Below are positions 15,001-26,046 of a stretch of 64,000 nucleotides of DNA, piece by piece; within the stretch, counting starts at the first letter, position 1; each line of letters opens with the position of its first letter. Location: positions 10,376,208-10,440,207 of the forward strand of contig OZ025215.1 of NCBI GenBank assembly GCA_964019055.1. Direction: 5' to 3'. Under the pieces are notes generated by a model that worked only from the letters and a program-made list of their open reading frames with translations, made no database searches and was not told the origin of the DNA. The stretch is from Anthopleura xanthogrammica (Eukaryota > Cnidaria > Anthozoa > Actiniaria > Actiniidae). The translations under genes and the position numbers were made by a program.

Positions 15001-18000
15001 GAGAAAACCATCCGTGCTCGCGTAAACTATCATTACCAGAAGTTCCAAATGCACTCTGAGAAATTCCACCGAGACCTTCACCAGCAATACAAGATGCTGC
15101 AAAACCACTCTGAGGGATACATGTTGAGACTTCCTGGATTGATGAAAGATTCGGCCTATGGAACTCTTGATTTAGTGAACAAAACAATCAGGTATGTAAA
15201 TATTTTAGTACTTATTTTATGTACGTTGTGCAGTATTTCGATATAAGAGTCAGGCATTCTGAAATAAATAAATGTAGAAGTGACCCTGGTATTTTTATCT
15301 CGTATTTTCAGATATGTACACTACACAATTCGTTCTCTCAATGCCACCATGTTGAAGGTTAAAAATGCTATTCCAAACTACTTCCGCATTGACGAAGGTG
15401 TCATCACCATCATCATCCCCCATCCCAAACCTGTGACTGGTGACATCGTATCCATTTGCAAGGATGCTTGCAACAAGGTGAAAATGCTGCCCGAAACTGC
15501 AAAGAACATGACCCGTCGCGCATTCAACGCAACAAAGATCTACGCATTGAAGGCACTGAATGTAACTAAGCAATGGAGAGAAGCAGCTCTTAAGACAGAG
15601 GCCTACAGAAAGGTTCAGAATATTACTAAGATGCTTATCAACATGGTGAAGAACCACCCCATGACGAAAAAATATCTGAACTCCACCATCTATGTCCTAA
15701 ACATCACCAGCGATTACATCCGTGATCTTAACATCAGATACCAACCTCTGGCTAAGGAATATGTCAAGGTCACACTTCAATACTTAAATGCCACTCGTAA
15801 ATACATCCGCGAGCTGGACTTCACCAAAATTGCAAACCTGACCAAATCGTATGCACCAATTGCATTCAACATGACAAAGGAGATGCTCAAGACCGGTTTT
15901 AACACCACCCGCGTGTACACCATGAAGGTGGCTAATGTCGCTTGGAATATCTCCGTTGATATCTACAACTCGACTTCTCCAAGGCACGCCCTGATGAAGG
16001 TTAGAATCTACACCATCAAAGCTTTCAACCAGACAATGAAGCACTACCGCATGCTCGCTGGCAAAACTATGATCAAGTACTCTGAGATGAAACAGACTGT
16101 TGCTAGACATCAGGTAGCAGTTGCACAGAAGACCAGAAGCATTGTCATGAAGCTTTACAGCATGACCATGAACAACACTGTCGCTCAAGAGTACCTGAAC
16201 TCCACTGTCCATTTCTTCAATGTCACTCGCGATTTCGTCGGTAAACTGAACATCACCAAGATTGCCAAGATGGCCAAGACCTATGCACCAAGAGCATTCA
16301 ACATGACTAGAGATATGTGCAAGCTTGGTGTAAGCGCAGCTCGTAACTTCACCATGAAGGCTGCAAATCTTGCCTGGAACATCTCAGCTGATGTCTACAA
16401 CTCAACCTGCCTGAAGGAAGCTTTGTTGAAGGCACGCAACCATTCACTCAAGGCGTACAACGAAACCGTCAAGCTGTACAGAATTCTGTACAAGGAGACC
16501 ATGATCAAGTACAGACAGCTAAACAAGACCCTTCATACTCTCTACAAAAACATCTTGGAACACAATCTGACAAAGGAGTACTTGGGCTACGCACGAAAGT
16601 ACTACGGACACTCAATGAAGATCATAAGCAGTCGCGCTCGCCACTTCCATCACTTGAAGAAATACTGGCACCGAAGGTTATCTCACCAGCTGAACCACTT
16701 AAAGAATAGGCTGACCCCAAGTCAATGGATTCCACCTTTCAACAGTAAGTTTAGACCATAAAAGTTGTGAAAAGTTATTCTGTCTGTTGCGTGTGCGTCT
16801 CAATGAATACTAAACTATGATTTGTATTTTGCTAGGCACTGCTATGATCTTTGGAAAGCCTCACGTGTACACATTCGACGGCAAGTACTTCCGATTCCCC
16901 GGATACCAAAACGAACGCTGCACTTACGTACTGGCGCGTGATGTACGGGATAATAAGTTTACACTTATGAGTCAGGAAACAGCTCTTATTCTCATAACCG
17001 ATGATGCCAACGTCAAGGTATTTCGAAATGTGAACCTACTTTTTACTCGTAATATGCAATGCGCTTATAGTACTTTCCTGGTGATGCGCTCCCTTAAATC
17101 TAGTTGCAAGAATCCTAAAACTACGCACTCAATGGCTGTTATTTTTCCTAGATCCACTCTGACGGACGTGTCGAGAGCATGACCAAGATCACCACAGAGG
17201 GCGTGAAGATTCATGACGGATACAACAGTGAACTCCCAGTACAGAGTGCAAACATGACAGTTGCCAGAGAAGGTCCATACATTGTCATGAGACATACCCT
17301 TGGCCTTGAAATCCTCTGCGACGTTGACCACTACTTGTGTACATTCAACATTGCCAGATGGTACCATGGACGACTTGCAGGTATGGAGAACTATAATTGT
17401 GCACATTTTGTTTATTTAGCAAAAGTTAATCATTTCTGAGGGCAGGTATTGGAAGAGTTTTGGTAATATATTTAATATATATTTTATATTATCCAGGTCT
17501 TCTTGGAACTAACAACAATGAAGACCATGACGAGATGCTGATGCCAAACAACAAGATCACAACGGATGTGCTTGAATTTGTCAACTCTTGGGAGATGTCC
17601 AGGGATCGAAGTTGCCGCATTGACAAGGAATCGAAACCACAGAAGGTGAGATTAAATTTCAGCACATTAGATATATATATATATTTTTTCTTTTTTTTCA
17701 CCATATCAATTTCCACTTTTTAGTGCACAACCAAGTACTCGAGTCGCTGCAAGGAGATCTTCGCTGATCCCAAATCACCATTCTCTCAATTCTTCAAGAT
17801 TGTCGACCCAAAACCCTTCAAGATAGCATGCGAAAACGACTACCAGGAATGCGACACCAACACTCCTAAGGACATGAAGCACTGCAACACTACCGCTGCA
17901 TACATCGAGTTATTGAAAATGAAAGGACATTGGGTTGATTACCTGCCAGAATGTGGTAAGTTGCGAATCTGTCTTCCGATTGGTGTATGATGTTGTTTAG

Positions 18001-18921
18001 TGTACCCAAATGTGGATGGAAAAAAATGACATGAAAGTGAGAGTTCGATACATTTGGAGTGGCATTGAGAGCTGACACTTACGAATTCCTTTTTCTTTTT
18101 AAGGACGATGCAACAATCACGAGATGGGCTCAAAATGGTTCCAATCAGCCGGTAAAGCCGTAGACATGATCCTTGTCGTACCAGAGACCCAAGGAATGAG
18201 AGCTTTTGCCAGGCAAATCCCAAGACATATCAGTGAACTTCAACGATCCATGAAAGGATTTTCTCTACGATTTGGTCTCGTCAGCTTTGGTGGAAAGGGC
18301 ATCCATTTCCACCCACACCCAGTCACCATCAACGGAAAGTTTTTGGGCAGCGCTGAGGAAGTCATAACTTCCATTGATCACCTTAAATTCTCCAACACAA
18401 TGGACAACGAGACCGATGGATTTGAAGCTATCGCCAAAGCCGCCCACTACCCATTCAGAGGAGCATCAACCAAAATCTTAGTCCTATTTACCACCTCTGA
18501 GCGCTTTGCCAACCCCAACGCTCCATGCATCCGTCGCATGACTAAGAAGCTTCAAATGCGTGACATCACCCTGAACATCATTGGCAAATACCAAAAGTTT
18601 AGAGGAGAAAAGATTGGACAAGATTACCTTGGACGAATGATCTACAGAAAATTGGAAGGCCCTTCAATTAGAGGTGTCCCCCTGCCAAGAGGCGAATATG
18701 TTCAGCTTATGCAGAAAACCAAGGGATCCATGTTTGGAATAACATTCTTTGCTTCTGATGATCGTGATCAAGTCTATCGTCCCTTCAAACAAAGCTACCT
18801 CAACGTCTTGAAAGAACAGATCAAGAGGGACCAGAACATGTGCAAGGAATGCTTCTGCGCACGTGGACGTGTAGGTGAGGGCCGCACCATCTGCAAGATC
18901 AACGAGCACCACAAGTGCTGA
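49..18921 (+). CDS. Large lipid transfer protein (apolipophorin / apolipoprotein B-like), 5' partial
   Basis: Secreted lipid carrier of the vitellogenin/apoB/apolipophorin superfamily. Exons read from GT-AG sites with consistent phase: 49-203, 1620-1865, 2040-2195, 2383-2525, 2682-2743, 2841-3102, 3312-3570, 3691-4261, 4929-5266, 5529-5875, 5989-6171, 6262-6328, 6445-15191, 15312-16744, 16836-17017, 17152-17380, 17497-17645, 17724-17955, 18104-18921. They give 4,858 residues; the signal-peptide exon(s) lie upstream. The first residues (LRFPSGKELTYNY) begin the Vitellogenin_N barrel, NIKKGILSALQ is the family hallmark, and 3691-5266 is the helical domain, followed by an open-sheet region to 6328. 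The 8.7-kb exon encodes beta-type and helical lipid-binding repeats crowded with N-x-S/T sequons. The end has a VWD domain (HVYTFDGKYFRFPG, then GLLGTNNNE), a Cys-rich C8-like part, and a VWA-like fold lacking DxSxS. Length and VWD fit apolipophorin/apoB better than vitellogenin; no polyserine phosvitin was seen. Confidence 0.93.
5195..5206 (+). other. Putative furin-type proprotein cleavage site (RGKR followed by S)
   Basis: In exon 4929-5266 the residues EEEKPIRGKRSIDD contain R-x-K-R, the furin consensus, inside a charged, probably exposed linker. It lies after residue 710 of the visible protein, so roughly 730-740 counting an unseen signal peptide. Insect apolipophorin II/I precursors are known to be cut by furin at about residue 720, at the end of the helical Vitellogenin_N domain. 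That the same cut happens here is inference from motif and position. Confidence 0.6.
7402..8496 (+). repeat. 14 tandem 26-residue repeats in the lipid transfer protein
   Basis: Within the giant exon the translation falls into units of 26 codons (78 bp; one unit has 27) starting at 7402, 7480, 7558, 7636, 7717, 7795, 7873, 7951, 8029, 8107, 8185, 8263, 8341 and 8419. A typical unit reads K-x-(L/I)-K-F-N-A-S-A-L-N-K-T followed by A-x-W-T-(F/Y)-(L/F)-N-L-T. Alternating hydrophobic and polar residues suggest paired beta strands, as in apoB beta domains. Most units carry two or three sequons (NAS, NKT, NLT). Weaker copies continue to about 8960 (for example FNVSMLNRT and FNLTVLKRT) and one 28-residue copy precedes 7402. 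Confidence 0.85.
12796..13026 (+). repeat. Seven tandem 11-residue helical repeats with sequons
   Basis: Seven consecutive 33-bp units: YNKTRNMTLRA, FNLTKVMAVKY, YNLSRVHAVRI, FNITKNLTVTY, YKISRNMTIKA, FYVSRNMTMQL, FNKTRNITLRG. An 11-residue period is three helical turns and is the repeat length of amphipathic helices in exchangeable apolipoproteins. Aromatic or aliphatic residues recur at positions 1, 7 and 9, basic residues at 5 and often 10, and N-x-S/T at position 2 and/or 6. The basic, glycosylatable face opposite a hydrophobic face suggests a lipid-surface helix (inference). Confidence 0.85.
13438..13569 (+). repeat. Second block of 11-residue helical repeats
   Basis: Four 33-bp units: KNISIPLMKKA, QNLTLHHIQKA, RNLTMLNINKA, KNFTIALYRNI. 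Each begins with basic/polar residue-N-x-S/T, so there is one sequon per 11 residues. Same helical logic as the block at 12796-13026 but a different consensus, so probably an independent local amplification. Confidence 0.8.
14185..14421 (+). repeat. Seven-residue helical repeats with sequons
   Basis: KNTTLKV, QNMTLQA, KNITLKW run consecutively from 14185, and KNYTIIA, RNMTIKA from 14380; between them the pattern is degenerate (NMTKKAQNYT). The period is 7 rather than 11, still helical. Basic/polar residue-N-x-T opens each unit. This extends the glycosylated amphipathic-helix zone of the lipid carrier. Confidence 0.7.
15781..16530 (+). repeat. Internal duplication of ~140 residues near the C-terminal part of the lipid transfer protein
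   Basis: Exon 15312-16744 contains two similar segments, one from 15781 and one from 16216. Paired landmarks are FTKIANLTKSYAPIAFNMTK / ITKIAKMAKTYAPRAFNMTR, MKVANVAWNISVDIYNSTS / MKAANLAWNISADVYNSTC, and the later KTMIKYSEMKQT / ETMIKYRQLNKT. The second copy gained cysteines (DMCKLG, NSTCLKE). It is an older, diverged tandem duplication inside one exon. Confidence 0.8.
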
Positions 18922-19675
18922 AAATGGTAAGTTGCATTCATTCTTATTCTTCATTCATGAAAAAGTAAACAGAAACTTTTAGGTCTTTCCCCCGTTTTTT
19001 TTTTTTTTTTTTTTTTTTTGGAACGCAAAATCTACTCATAATGTCGTATAGATTTCTGGCGATGACCTTGAGAGCCGCAAGCAAAATGGCGGGAAATGTT
19101 TCCCACAACCCCATGCGGTATTTGAGTTAATGTTTCTTTCCTTTCTTCTTTCAGACAAACGCGCGTTTTGTGAAACGCATGTTATGGAACCCGCACCGGT
19201 CCACATGGAAATGTATAAAGGACAAAAACCCAGTTAACCATTAAATTAGATTAGATAAGCATTATCCCCTTTTGTTAAAGTAGTTTCTAAGTTTATATCT
19301 ACATCTAGAGCTGCCGCAAGAAAAACAAGGCGCTCGTCATAAATGTAGTAATTTTTTTATTATTTTATTATTGATTTCCTATTCATTTATATCGTGGCCT
19401 GATTTGGCAAAGTGGTGGCTTTAATGCGGGTTCTGTGACGTCTTCTTTAGTCTGTTTTAGGATTAGGATAAGACTTGTCTCATTGATTTGATTTATTTCA
19501 ATGATATTTATTTGGAATCGTTATTTGAATGAATTTCTTTCTTGTTAGTCCACTTAAAAATCAAACAGTATCTGGTATGACGAAGTTAGTAAAAAACTAA
19601 CAGTGAAGCTAGCTTCCGATGTAATACTGTTATTTGTAGTTTGTGTTACTTTCTTAATAAAAAGCAAGCATTTAT
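18922..19675 (+). other. 3' UTR of the lipid transfer protein gene, with UTR intron and poly(A) signal
   Basis: Five bases after the TGA stop (18919-18921) there is a strong donor (ATG then GTAAGT at 18927). A pyrimidine-rich acceptor ends at 19154 (CTTTCTTCTTTCAG), giving a final non-coding exon of about 19155-19675. AATAAA lies at 19656-19661. The UTR intron contains a poly-T run at about 18997-19019. A stop codon only 5 nt before the last junction would not trigger nonsense-mediated decay by the usual 50-nt rule. Confidence 0.65.
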
Positions 19676-21080
19676 ATTGGTCTCGTGGTTTCTTTTTAAA
19701 AGAATGTAGTTACAGTGTAATCAGCTAAAATTCTTAGCCTCTGATTGGCTGAACGGTAGACTTGAATGACATGAATGAGAAGAGTTCGTTCCGTTCGACA
19801 CTCGAATAGTGTTTACTATGAACCATGGACCTTTCTCACGTACGTAGAACCAGAATTCCCCCGCGTAGCCTCTCATTCAACCTCTTCCAGGGTTCAAGTA
19901 CATATATGGGCTCCCTGTGTCCAAGCAATTGTAAAAGAGAACTCGTCAGGGAGCGTTTTTCTAGTATTGCCCATGTACATGAACATTTCTCTGGTTTTCA
20001 TCCCATTTTTAAGAAATGAATAAATGCTTGTTCATAAACCAGCAAATATTCCGGACCATTCTTAATGATACAAAATCTAGTCTACTAGAAGCTGTATGAC
20101 TCACCGGAAAACGAATTTGAAAATCTTTGTTTCTGTTTGCGCTTATGACCGCTATTAACATAAATACCCAGCTCGTACTGAAGGGAAAACAGCTAGAATC
20201 ACAGTAAAAAACAGCAGGTTTTCATTTTTCTAGCTAACTGTTTCATAAATGATAATTATCTTGCCGTCTCGCTTTCACTGAGTACATGTTGTGACTACAG
20301 CGGCCTTATCTAACATTCGATCTCATTCATTTGCAAATTTTTATATAAAAATGTTTTAATTACTTATAACCATCTGGTACAAAAGTGTAGATTACATATT
20401 TGGGTGCGGGTGATTTTCTGTTTAGCGGTAAAACCCAAAGTTATAAACGCCTAGAAGAAAGAGGAGAGACTGAGAAAGGTTGTTCGCGGAAATCTTTCCT
20501 CTTTTTTCTTTTTCTTTCGTTTATTCATCAAATTTGCTTATCCAAGTTCCAGTGGGTTCTATTTTTTCCAGACAAATTCTGCCCTGAAACAAGACCCGAA
20601 TATAAAATAGCTAAACTTTTTTTGTACCCGTAGGCAAGTTTCACTTCCGGTTCGTGTCGATTCCGGTTTTCACGTGACTCAACACTGATAAGTCAATCAA
20701 TTTTTGCTGTTAAAAAACTAGGAAAAAAGGATGAATGAATGAATGAAAGTCTAAGTAATCGTGAATAAATAAAAAGATGATCAACGATTCATGAAAATCT
20801 AAGACATTTTTTTCACTTCAAACCCAACCGCATGTAAAAAAAAACTTTAGCTGAAACCAGTATGCAAATTTAAAACCTGTTTTCGGCATTTGCATAAAAT
20901 GTGCAGTCAACCGTATGCCACACTGACTTGTCTTGTCATCACTGTCTACTATATTCTCGTACGACCAACACTAGGACTTCGAAATTCTAGGCTACGTCCA
21001 TTCAAGAACTTTAGAACCAGCCTAGAGGGAAGGATTTATTGTCTTAACGGACAATGATAAGCAATGGTGTGCTTTAGACT
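19676..21080. other. Intergenic region, no gene recognised
   Basis: Between the poly(A) signal of the lipid carrier and the CTD-phosphatase ORF. AT-rich, with short ORFs only (up to about 80 codons), none with a recognisable domain. A short GAAT run sits near 20730. The promoter and any 5' UTR of the downstream gene must be here, but no convincing core element was identified. Confidence 0.5.
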
Positions 21081-22340
21081 GTGATATGCCAAGGAAAGAA
21101 AGATCTTAAAAAACGAAGTCGAATACAAATGGAGAAACAAGCGGGAAACGACGAGACTTCAATTACTCCAGGCCAAAACTTATTGACTTCCATTAAGACT
21201 TTCTTATGGTCGTCTCCCTCGAAGGAAGAGAATGGTTGTTCTCGAAAAAGACTGAGAGAAGAGGATGACATTGAAGACGAAGAAGAAGAAGACGCAATAA
21301 TAACTTCAAATCTACTGAAGAAACGAAAATTTACTACTGAGTCTCCTGCCACTACAAGTAAATTTACATCTTCTTCTTTTACAAATTCAGAGACAGCCAC
21401 TTCAGAGACCAGTCCCAAAAGAAAGTCTCTCTTAGGAACTTTGTTTTCACCGGTTTTTACTCTGTTCGCCAAGAATGGTCAAGTACAGAGCTTCGATAAC
21501 GATTCATCCAAAGTGGTTGCTAGTTCGACGACTAAAATCCGTGACCCGTGTAATGGCGTCGTAGTGAAGCAAGAGGGACAACCAAGCGTGAATGGAGACA
21601 GTAGAGTTGCTTTACCCAATGGCGACGTGAATGGGAACGTAGAGGATGAGAGTGCCGATTGGGAGACGTTTGACCCGTTTTACTTCATCCGTACAGTGCC
21701 CCCGTTGTCCGAAGAGATGAGAAATCGTCCTCCAGTTCTTCCCTTGAAGACAAGAAGCACTCCGAAGTTGAGTCTCGTTTTGGACTTGGATGAAACCCTC
21801 GTCCACTGTAGCCTCAATAAACTCGAAGATGCCACTCTTTCATTCCCGGTTTTGTATCAAAATATTTCATACCAAGTTTTTGTTCGCACAAGACCTCATC
21901 TGAAGTATTTTCTCGAACGAGTTTCCAAGTCGTTCGAAGTGATTTTGTTTACGGCTTCGAAGCGAGTTTACGCCGACAAGCTTCTCAACATTTTGGATCC
22001 CGACCGAAAATACTTTCGACACCGTCTTTTCCGTGAACATTGTGTATGTGTACAAGGGAATTATATCAAGGATCTAAGTATCCTGGGACGGGATTTGTCG
22101 AAAACAATGATAGTTGATAATTCCCCGCAAGCATTCGCTTATCATATTTTCAACGGTATTCCGATTGAAAGCTGGTTTGTTGACCAAAGCGATCGAGAAT
22201 TAGTAGAATTGTTGCCCTTTCTGGAAGAGCTTGTAAGCCGTAAGGAAGACGTTCGACTACACATTCGAGACAGATTTCGTCTTCACGACCTCATAAATCC
22301 ACCATTCTACAAGAACTTTAGGATTGATGAAAGAAGATAG
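21081..22340 (+). CDS. CTDSPL2: CTD small phosphatase-like protein 2 (HAD/FCP1-type phosphatase)
   Basis: Single-exon ORF of 419 residues. The C-terminal half is an FCP1/SCP phosphatase domain: [12 protein letters not shown] carries the catalytic DxDxT (D235, D237), then [38 protein letters not shown], and [20 protein letters not shown]. These blocks match vertebrate CTDSPL2 closely, and N-terminal marks of that family are also present ([40 protein letters not shown]). The family dephosphorylates phospho-Ser/Thr, such as the RNA polymerase II CTD and BMP SMADs. An acidic tract ([13 protein letters not shown]) sits beside a basic KKRKF. The start could be 21081 or M17 at 21129; the domain is unaffected. 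Both annotated flanking genes are intron-rich, so the lack of introns is odd. Confidence 0.93.
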   Translation: MICQGKKDLKKRSRIQMEKQAGNDETSITPGQNLLTSIKTFLWSSPSKEENGCSRKRLREEDDIEDEEEEDAIITSNLLKKRKFTTESPATTSKFTSSSFTNSETATSETSPKRKSLLGTLFSPVFTLFAKNGQVQSFDNDSSKVVASSTTKIRDPCNGVVVKQEGQPSVNGDSRVALPNGDVNGNVEDESADWETFDPFYFIRTVPPLSEEMRNRPPVLPLKTRSTPKLSLVLDLDETLVHCSLNKLEDATLSFPVLYQNISYQVFVRTRPHLKYFLERVSKSFEVILFTASKRVYADKLLNILDPDRKYFRHRLFREHCVCVQGNYIKDLSILGRDLSKTMIVDNSPQAFAYHIFNGIPIESWFVDQSDRELVELLPFLEELVSRKEDVRLHIRDRFRLHDLINPPFYKNFRIDERR

Positions 22341-23590
22341 CAGTTTTATCATCATTTGACTGAGCTGTATACACATTAATAAGCTCAGCATTTTAGAAAG
22401 ACCACTTGTGGCCGTATTATTACTAACTATATCCCAAATGGTAATGTCTTTGATAGGTTTTTACGTCTCTTAGTATAAATATATCCCCTTATTATTTGTT
22501 TTTAACCTACATATATATTCTTAGGTCAATTTCCCGTGTAGATTTCACCATTGTTATTCACATTTACAAACTTATGTAACTAATGTTTTATTTCAGAAAA
22601 AAATTGTTTTCATTTCAAAACTTGTAGACTTTTATGAAATATTTTGCCCCCTAAGTTTTTATTTTTCATTTCAAGGTTTAGTTTTTAAGTGAGCTCTGCC
22701 AATTTTTACGACGATTGTAAACAAACTAATATTTAGAATTTTAAGATCACATCTTTTTTGTTGAAGTTGTTAGTCTGATTCAGTTAATCTAGCTAGCAAA
22801 CACATTTACAAATAACGTGTTAAATTAGCATCCAGCTAATATTAATATATAAGTCAAACTATTTTTAATCCCCCATGTTTTAAGATATTAGTCTAAAAGA
22901 TTCAAAATATAAGTTTTGTACTGTATGTCAAAGGTTTTTGATAATCGTAGATTGTAATGCATTCTGTACTAGCACTTTTTTGTGAATTTATAAAAGATTC
23001 TACACACATGTTGGTGGTTGATCATTGCTTCAATAACTTAGTGGGATGCATGTAACCATGTGCAAGCAGTGGGTTGAAACAGTAATTTGTTACAATCCTT
23101 TTGGAGGTAAAAAAAAAGTTTTTGGAAATAAAACTAAGTTACAACTCATTATTTTGGAAATTATTTCTTTGAGCGAAAATATTTTTTCTTCAACAATTTT
23201 CTTTTAGAATTTCAAACACTTGTGTGTGTTTTTTTTTTTCTAAACCAAGATTTAAGAATAAAAAAAATGAATAAAATCCCTTAAAATCATAACTTGTTCT
23301 TAAAAACATTTCCCATTATTTTTTTGTTATGATTTTTTTTGGTCAACATAGCTTACATCTAGAACTTCTTTGAATTTATAGAATCAGCATTCCTATTGCC
23401 TTTTGAGAGGTAGAGCACTACTAAAAATGCTGGTTGAGGTTAATAATTATTAGCTTACAGAGGACATATTTGCTTAAACCCTTATCTTATATTCTTCTCT
23501 AACTCTTAAAGAAGTTGTAAAGTGCCTTGATAGTTTAGTGAGTTTCATCATAAATTCATATTTCTAAAGGTCGTTTACATGGTACACATA
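22341..23590 (+). other. Probable 3' UTR / downstream flank of the CTDSPL2-like gene
   Basis: Very AT-rich sequence after the TAG stop. A good AATAAA is at 23127-23132, suggesting a UTR of about 0.8 kb if used. The next 450 bases hold only T- and A-rich runs; no ORF with recognisable content. Confidence 0.4.
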
Positions 23591-23836
23591 GTTGTTATTC
23601 CTTCGTCAGAGAAAAGTACAACTTTCGCTTACGACTATCACATGTAATCTACTTACGCCATGCTTACAACATGAGTTGCTTTGTGTAAATCAACCCTACA
23701 ACTTTTGTATTGTCATACACTACAGTTGTAGGGATGATTTACATGAAGTTATTCATGTTGTAAGCTTGGCATAGACAGATTGCATGTGATAGTCGTAAAC
23801 GAAAGTTTTACTTTACTCTGATGAAGGAATAACAAC
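23591..23836. mobile_element. Fold-back element / MITE with ~114-bp inverted arms
   Basis: Left arm 23591-23704 (GTTGTTATTCCTTCGTCAGA onward) is the near-complete reverse complement of right arm 23724-23836 (ending TGATGAAGGAATAACAAC). The spacer is about 19 bases. No coding capacity; an imperfect long hairpin typical of a non-autonomous DNA transposon. Superfamily not assignable. Confidence 0.8.
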
Positions 23837-24144
23837 CAAAATGTCAGTATACTTACAGTACAAACTTTGTAAGTTTCCTTCCCTTCTTATTCACTTAATT
23901 TGACCATGATAAAAGTTAAATGAAGTAAATTTTCTTGCATTTATTCTAATTGGTCAGGTGCTAGTACCATAGTCTTGCATTAAGTTTGAGAAACTTTGTC
24001 ACTTGCAGCATTGTGGATCTTGGCAGTTTTAATTCGTGGTTGGTGTATCATAATTATATTTGAATTGTAATTATTTTCTTATACATGTATGCACTAATGC
24101 TTTAAAGGATTTGCTGTGTTACACTTCATTTATCACTAGTACAC

Positions 24145-24313
24145 TTTTCATTGCTTCCTGCTGATCAAGACATCTGGCTTGACAGGGAAATTGGGCAATA
24201 CACTGCTGTCAATCAAATCTTGTTCTGTACCTTTTCATACTCTGATTGACGGCAGTGTATTGCCCGATTTCCTTGTCGCATCTGTTTTTTCAATCATCAC
24301 ATAGCAATGAAAA
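24145..24313. mobile_element. Fold-back element / MITE, ~169 bp
   Basis: Ends TTTTCATTGCT and AGCAATGAAAA are inverted. Inner arms GGGCAATACACTGCTGTCAA and its inverted partner (TTGACGGCAGTGTATTGCCC) flank a spacer of about 23 bases (24218-24240). Arms total about 73 bp with several mismatches and small indels. Non-coding. Confidence 0.75.
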
Positions 24314-26046
24314 CACCGGTAACTATTTTTGACTGTTATTTAAATTACTAATTATTTTACTTATTGGTTTGATACAAAGTTTAGGGATAGCATTACATGC
24401 AATTATGTATTTGCCATGCACAGATGCTACCAGACACGGTCTAGTTAAGTGATGAATTATTTACTAAACATGGATTTGATACAGCTGTCTCATATAATAA
24501 TGTTTGGTTATCCTCCATCCCTCTTGATTATATATCAATAAAAAATTAAGCCAATGGTATATAACCAAATTACATAAACTATAATAGCAAATTTGTTTGG
24601 AAAGAATATAGTTTAACACTTGGTATTTTATCAATTGTGCTTGAAAAGAAAATTAACTTTAAAAATCTTGAAATAATTACCTAATACAGTAATTAAGTTG
24701 AAGGTTTCTTGATTTCATCTCGTAATACATTGGTTCTATAGTCTTATTAATTAAAATTACCTATACTCATAATTTAACAGAATTACTATTTATATATTTT
24801 GAAGACTGTTTTTCATGTTAATTAACTTACCAAAAATTAAAATGAAGGATACAGTTTTTCTTTTTAACTGCAGGTGGTCAGAATTATAATCATATGCTGA
24901 GAGCTAGGCTACAAGTGGGCTACAGGCCCTCGGGACATACTGGTATTGGGTTATAGCAGAAAAACTAAAGTTGATCCTTTTTTTTTGGAGAAAGATAAAT
25001 TAAGAATTAATGCCCTTGAAGTGAAATTTGATGGACTATCAGTTTTACATGTAATTTATGATAGACTTGTCTTTATTTGTAGGTGGTGTGGGAGGGGGTC
25101 TTGAGGATCACTTAGAAAACTTGTCTAGGAATAGCTATCGAGCCTGCAGCCAAATATTCTTGTTTTGAAGTCATGTAAGCGGGACTAATAGGCCAATACA
25201 ATGCAAACTACTAAACACGACAACCTGCAGTAACCTTTCTAAATGTGCCGGTTTAGGTTGGGGTTATGACAAATACAACAATCAAGGAATGAAAATAACT
25301 AGTCAAATACATTTTTTGAATACAATTACTTTTTCGTCATGTACTACATGGGATTTCCTCCCTCCGCAATAGTAGGACAAAAACATTTGCAAGAACTCCG
25401 CTTCGCTGGTCATATTAACAAATATTTTTAATAAGGGGCTGCAGTAGTTGGCCCTTGCTGTTGCGGCTTCCCTGCCACAGAAAATGTATTTGTACTTGTG
25501 TACGTGTCATTTTTTTCTTTGTATGTGGACTTTAAATATATTTTGAGGCAAAGTTAGATAAGTACATAAATAAAATTTTTGTGATATACCCCAAACATGG
25601 CCATGATGATGTAACATGCAAAAAAGAATGTGGTAGATATGTATCTAAATGTAAAGGCTGATAAACATTTGCGACACTGTTTCAGTTGCTGTGATTCAGT
25701 TTCCTGTGGGGGAGGGGAGGGTGGGGGTGATTTTTTTGGTACTAATCCAGACCCCTATTAGCCTACTAGTTTTGAAATAAATTTGAATTTTGAATTGTTC
25801 TCAATAAAATTATGCTTAGGAAAAATTATAAGAATATCAGATCAAATTTTCATTGGATCAAAGCATTTAATGATTGACTGTAAAACAAAGGGAGCCCAAC
25901 AGCTGTTTTTCATTCATTGAGAGAAAAACACAGGTAACCCAGAACCATTTATTTGTGTTACATTATTTGACCAACAGCTATCCGGTCAGCCAGTTGTTGG
26001 GAGAAGAATTTTTTTATCAAGTTTTCCCATTAATTCTCTGCTTAAT
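24314..26046. other. Intergenic region upstream of LRRC40, no gene recognised
   Basis: AT-rich, only short ORFs, no RNA gene seen. G-rich stretches at 25080-25100 and 25707-25730. The LRRC40 promoter is expected in the last few hundred bases; no clear TATA or initiator could be fixed. Confidence 0.5.
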
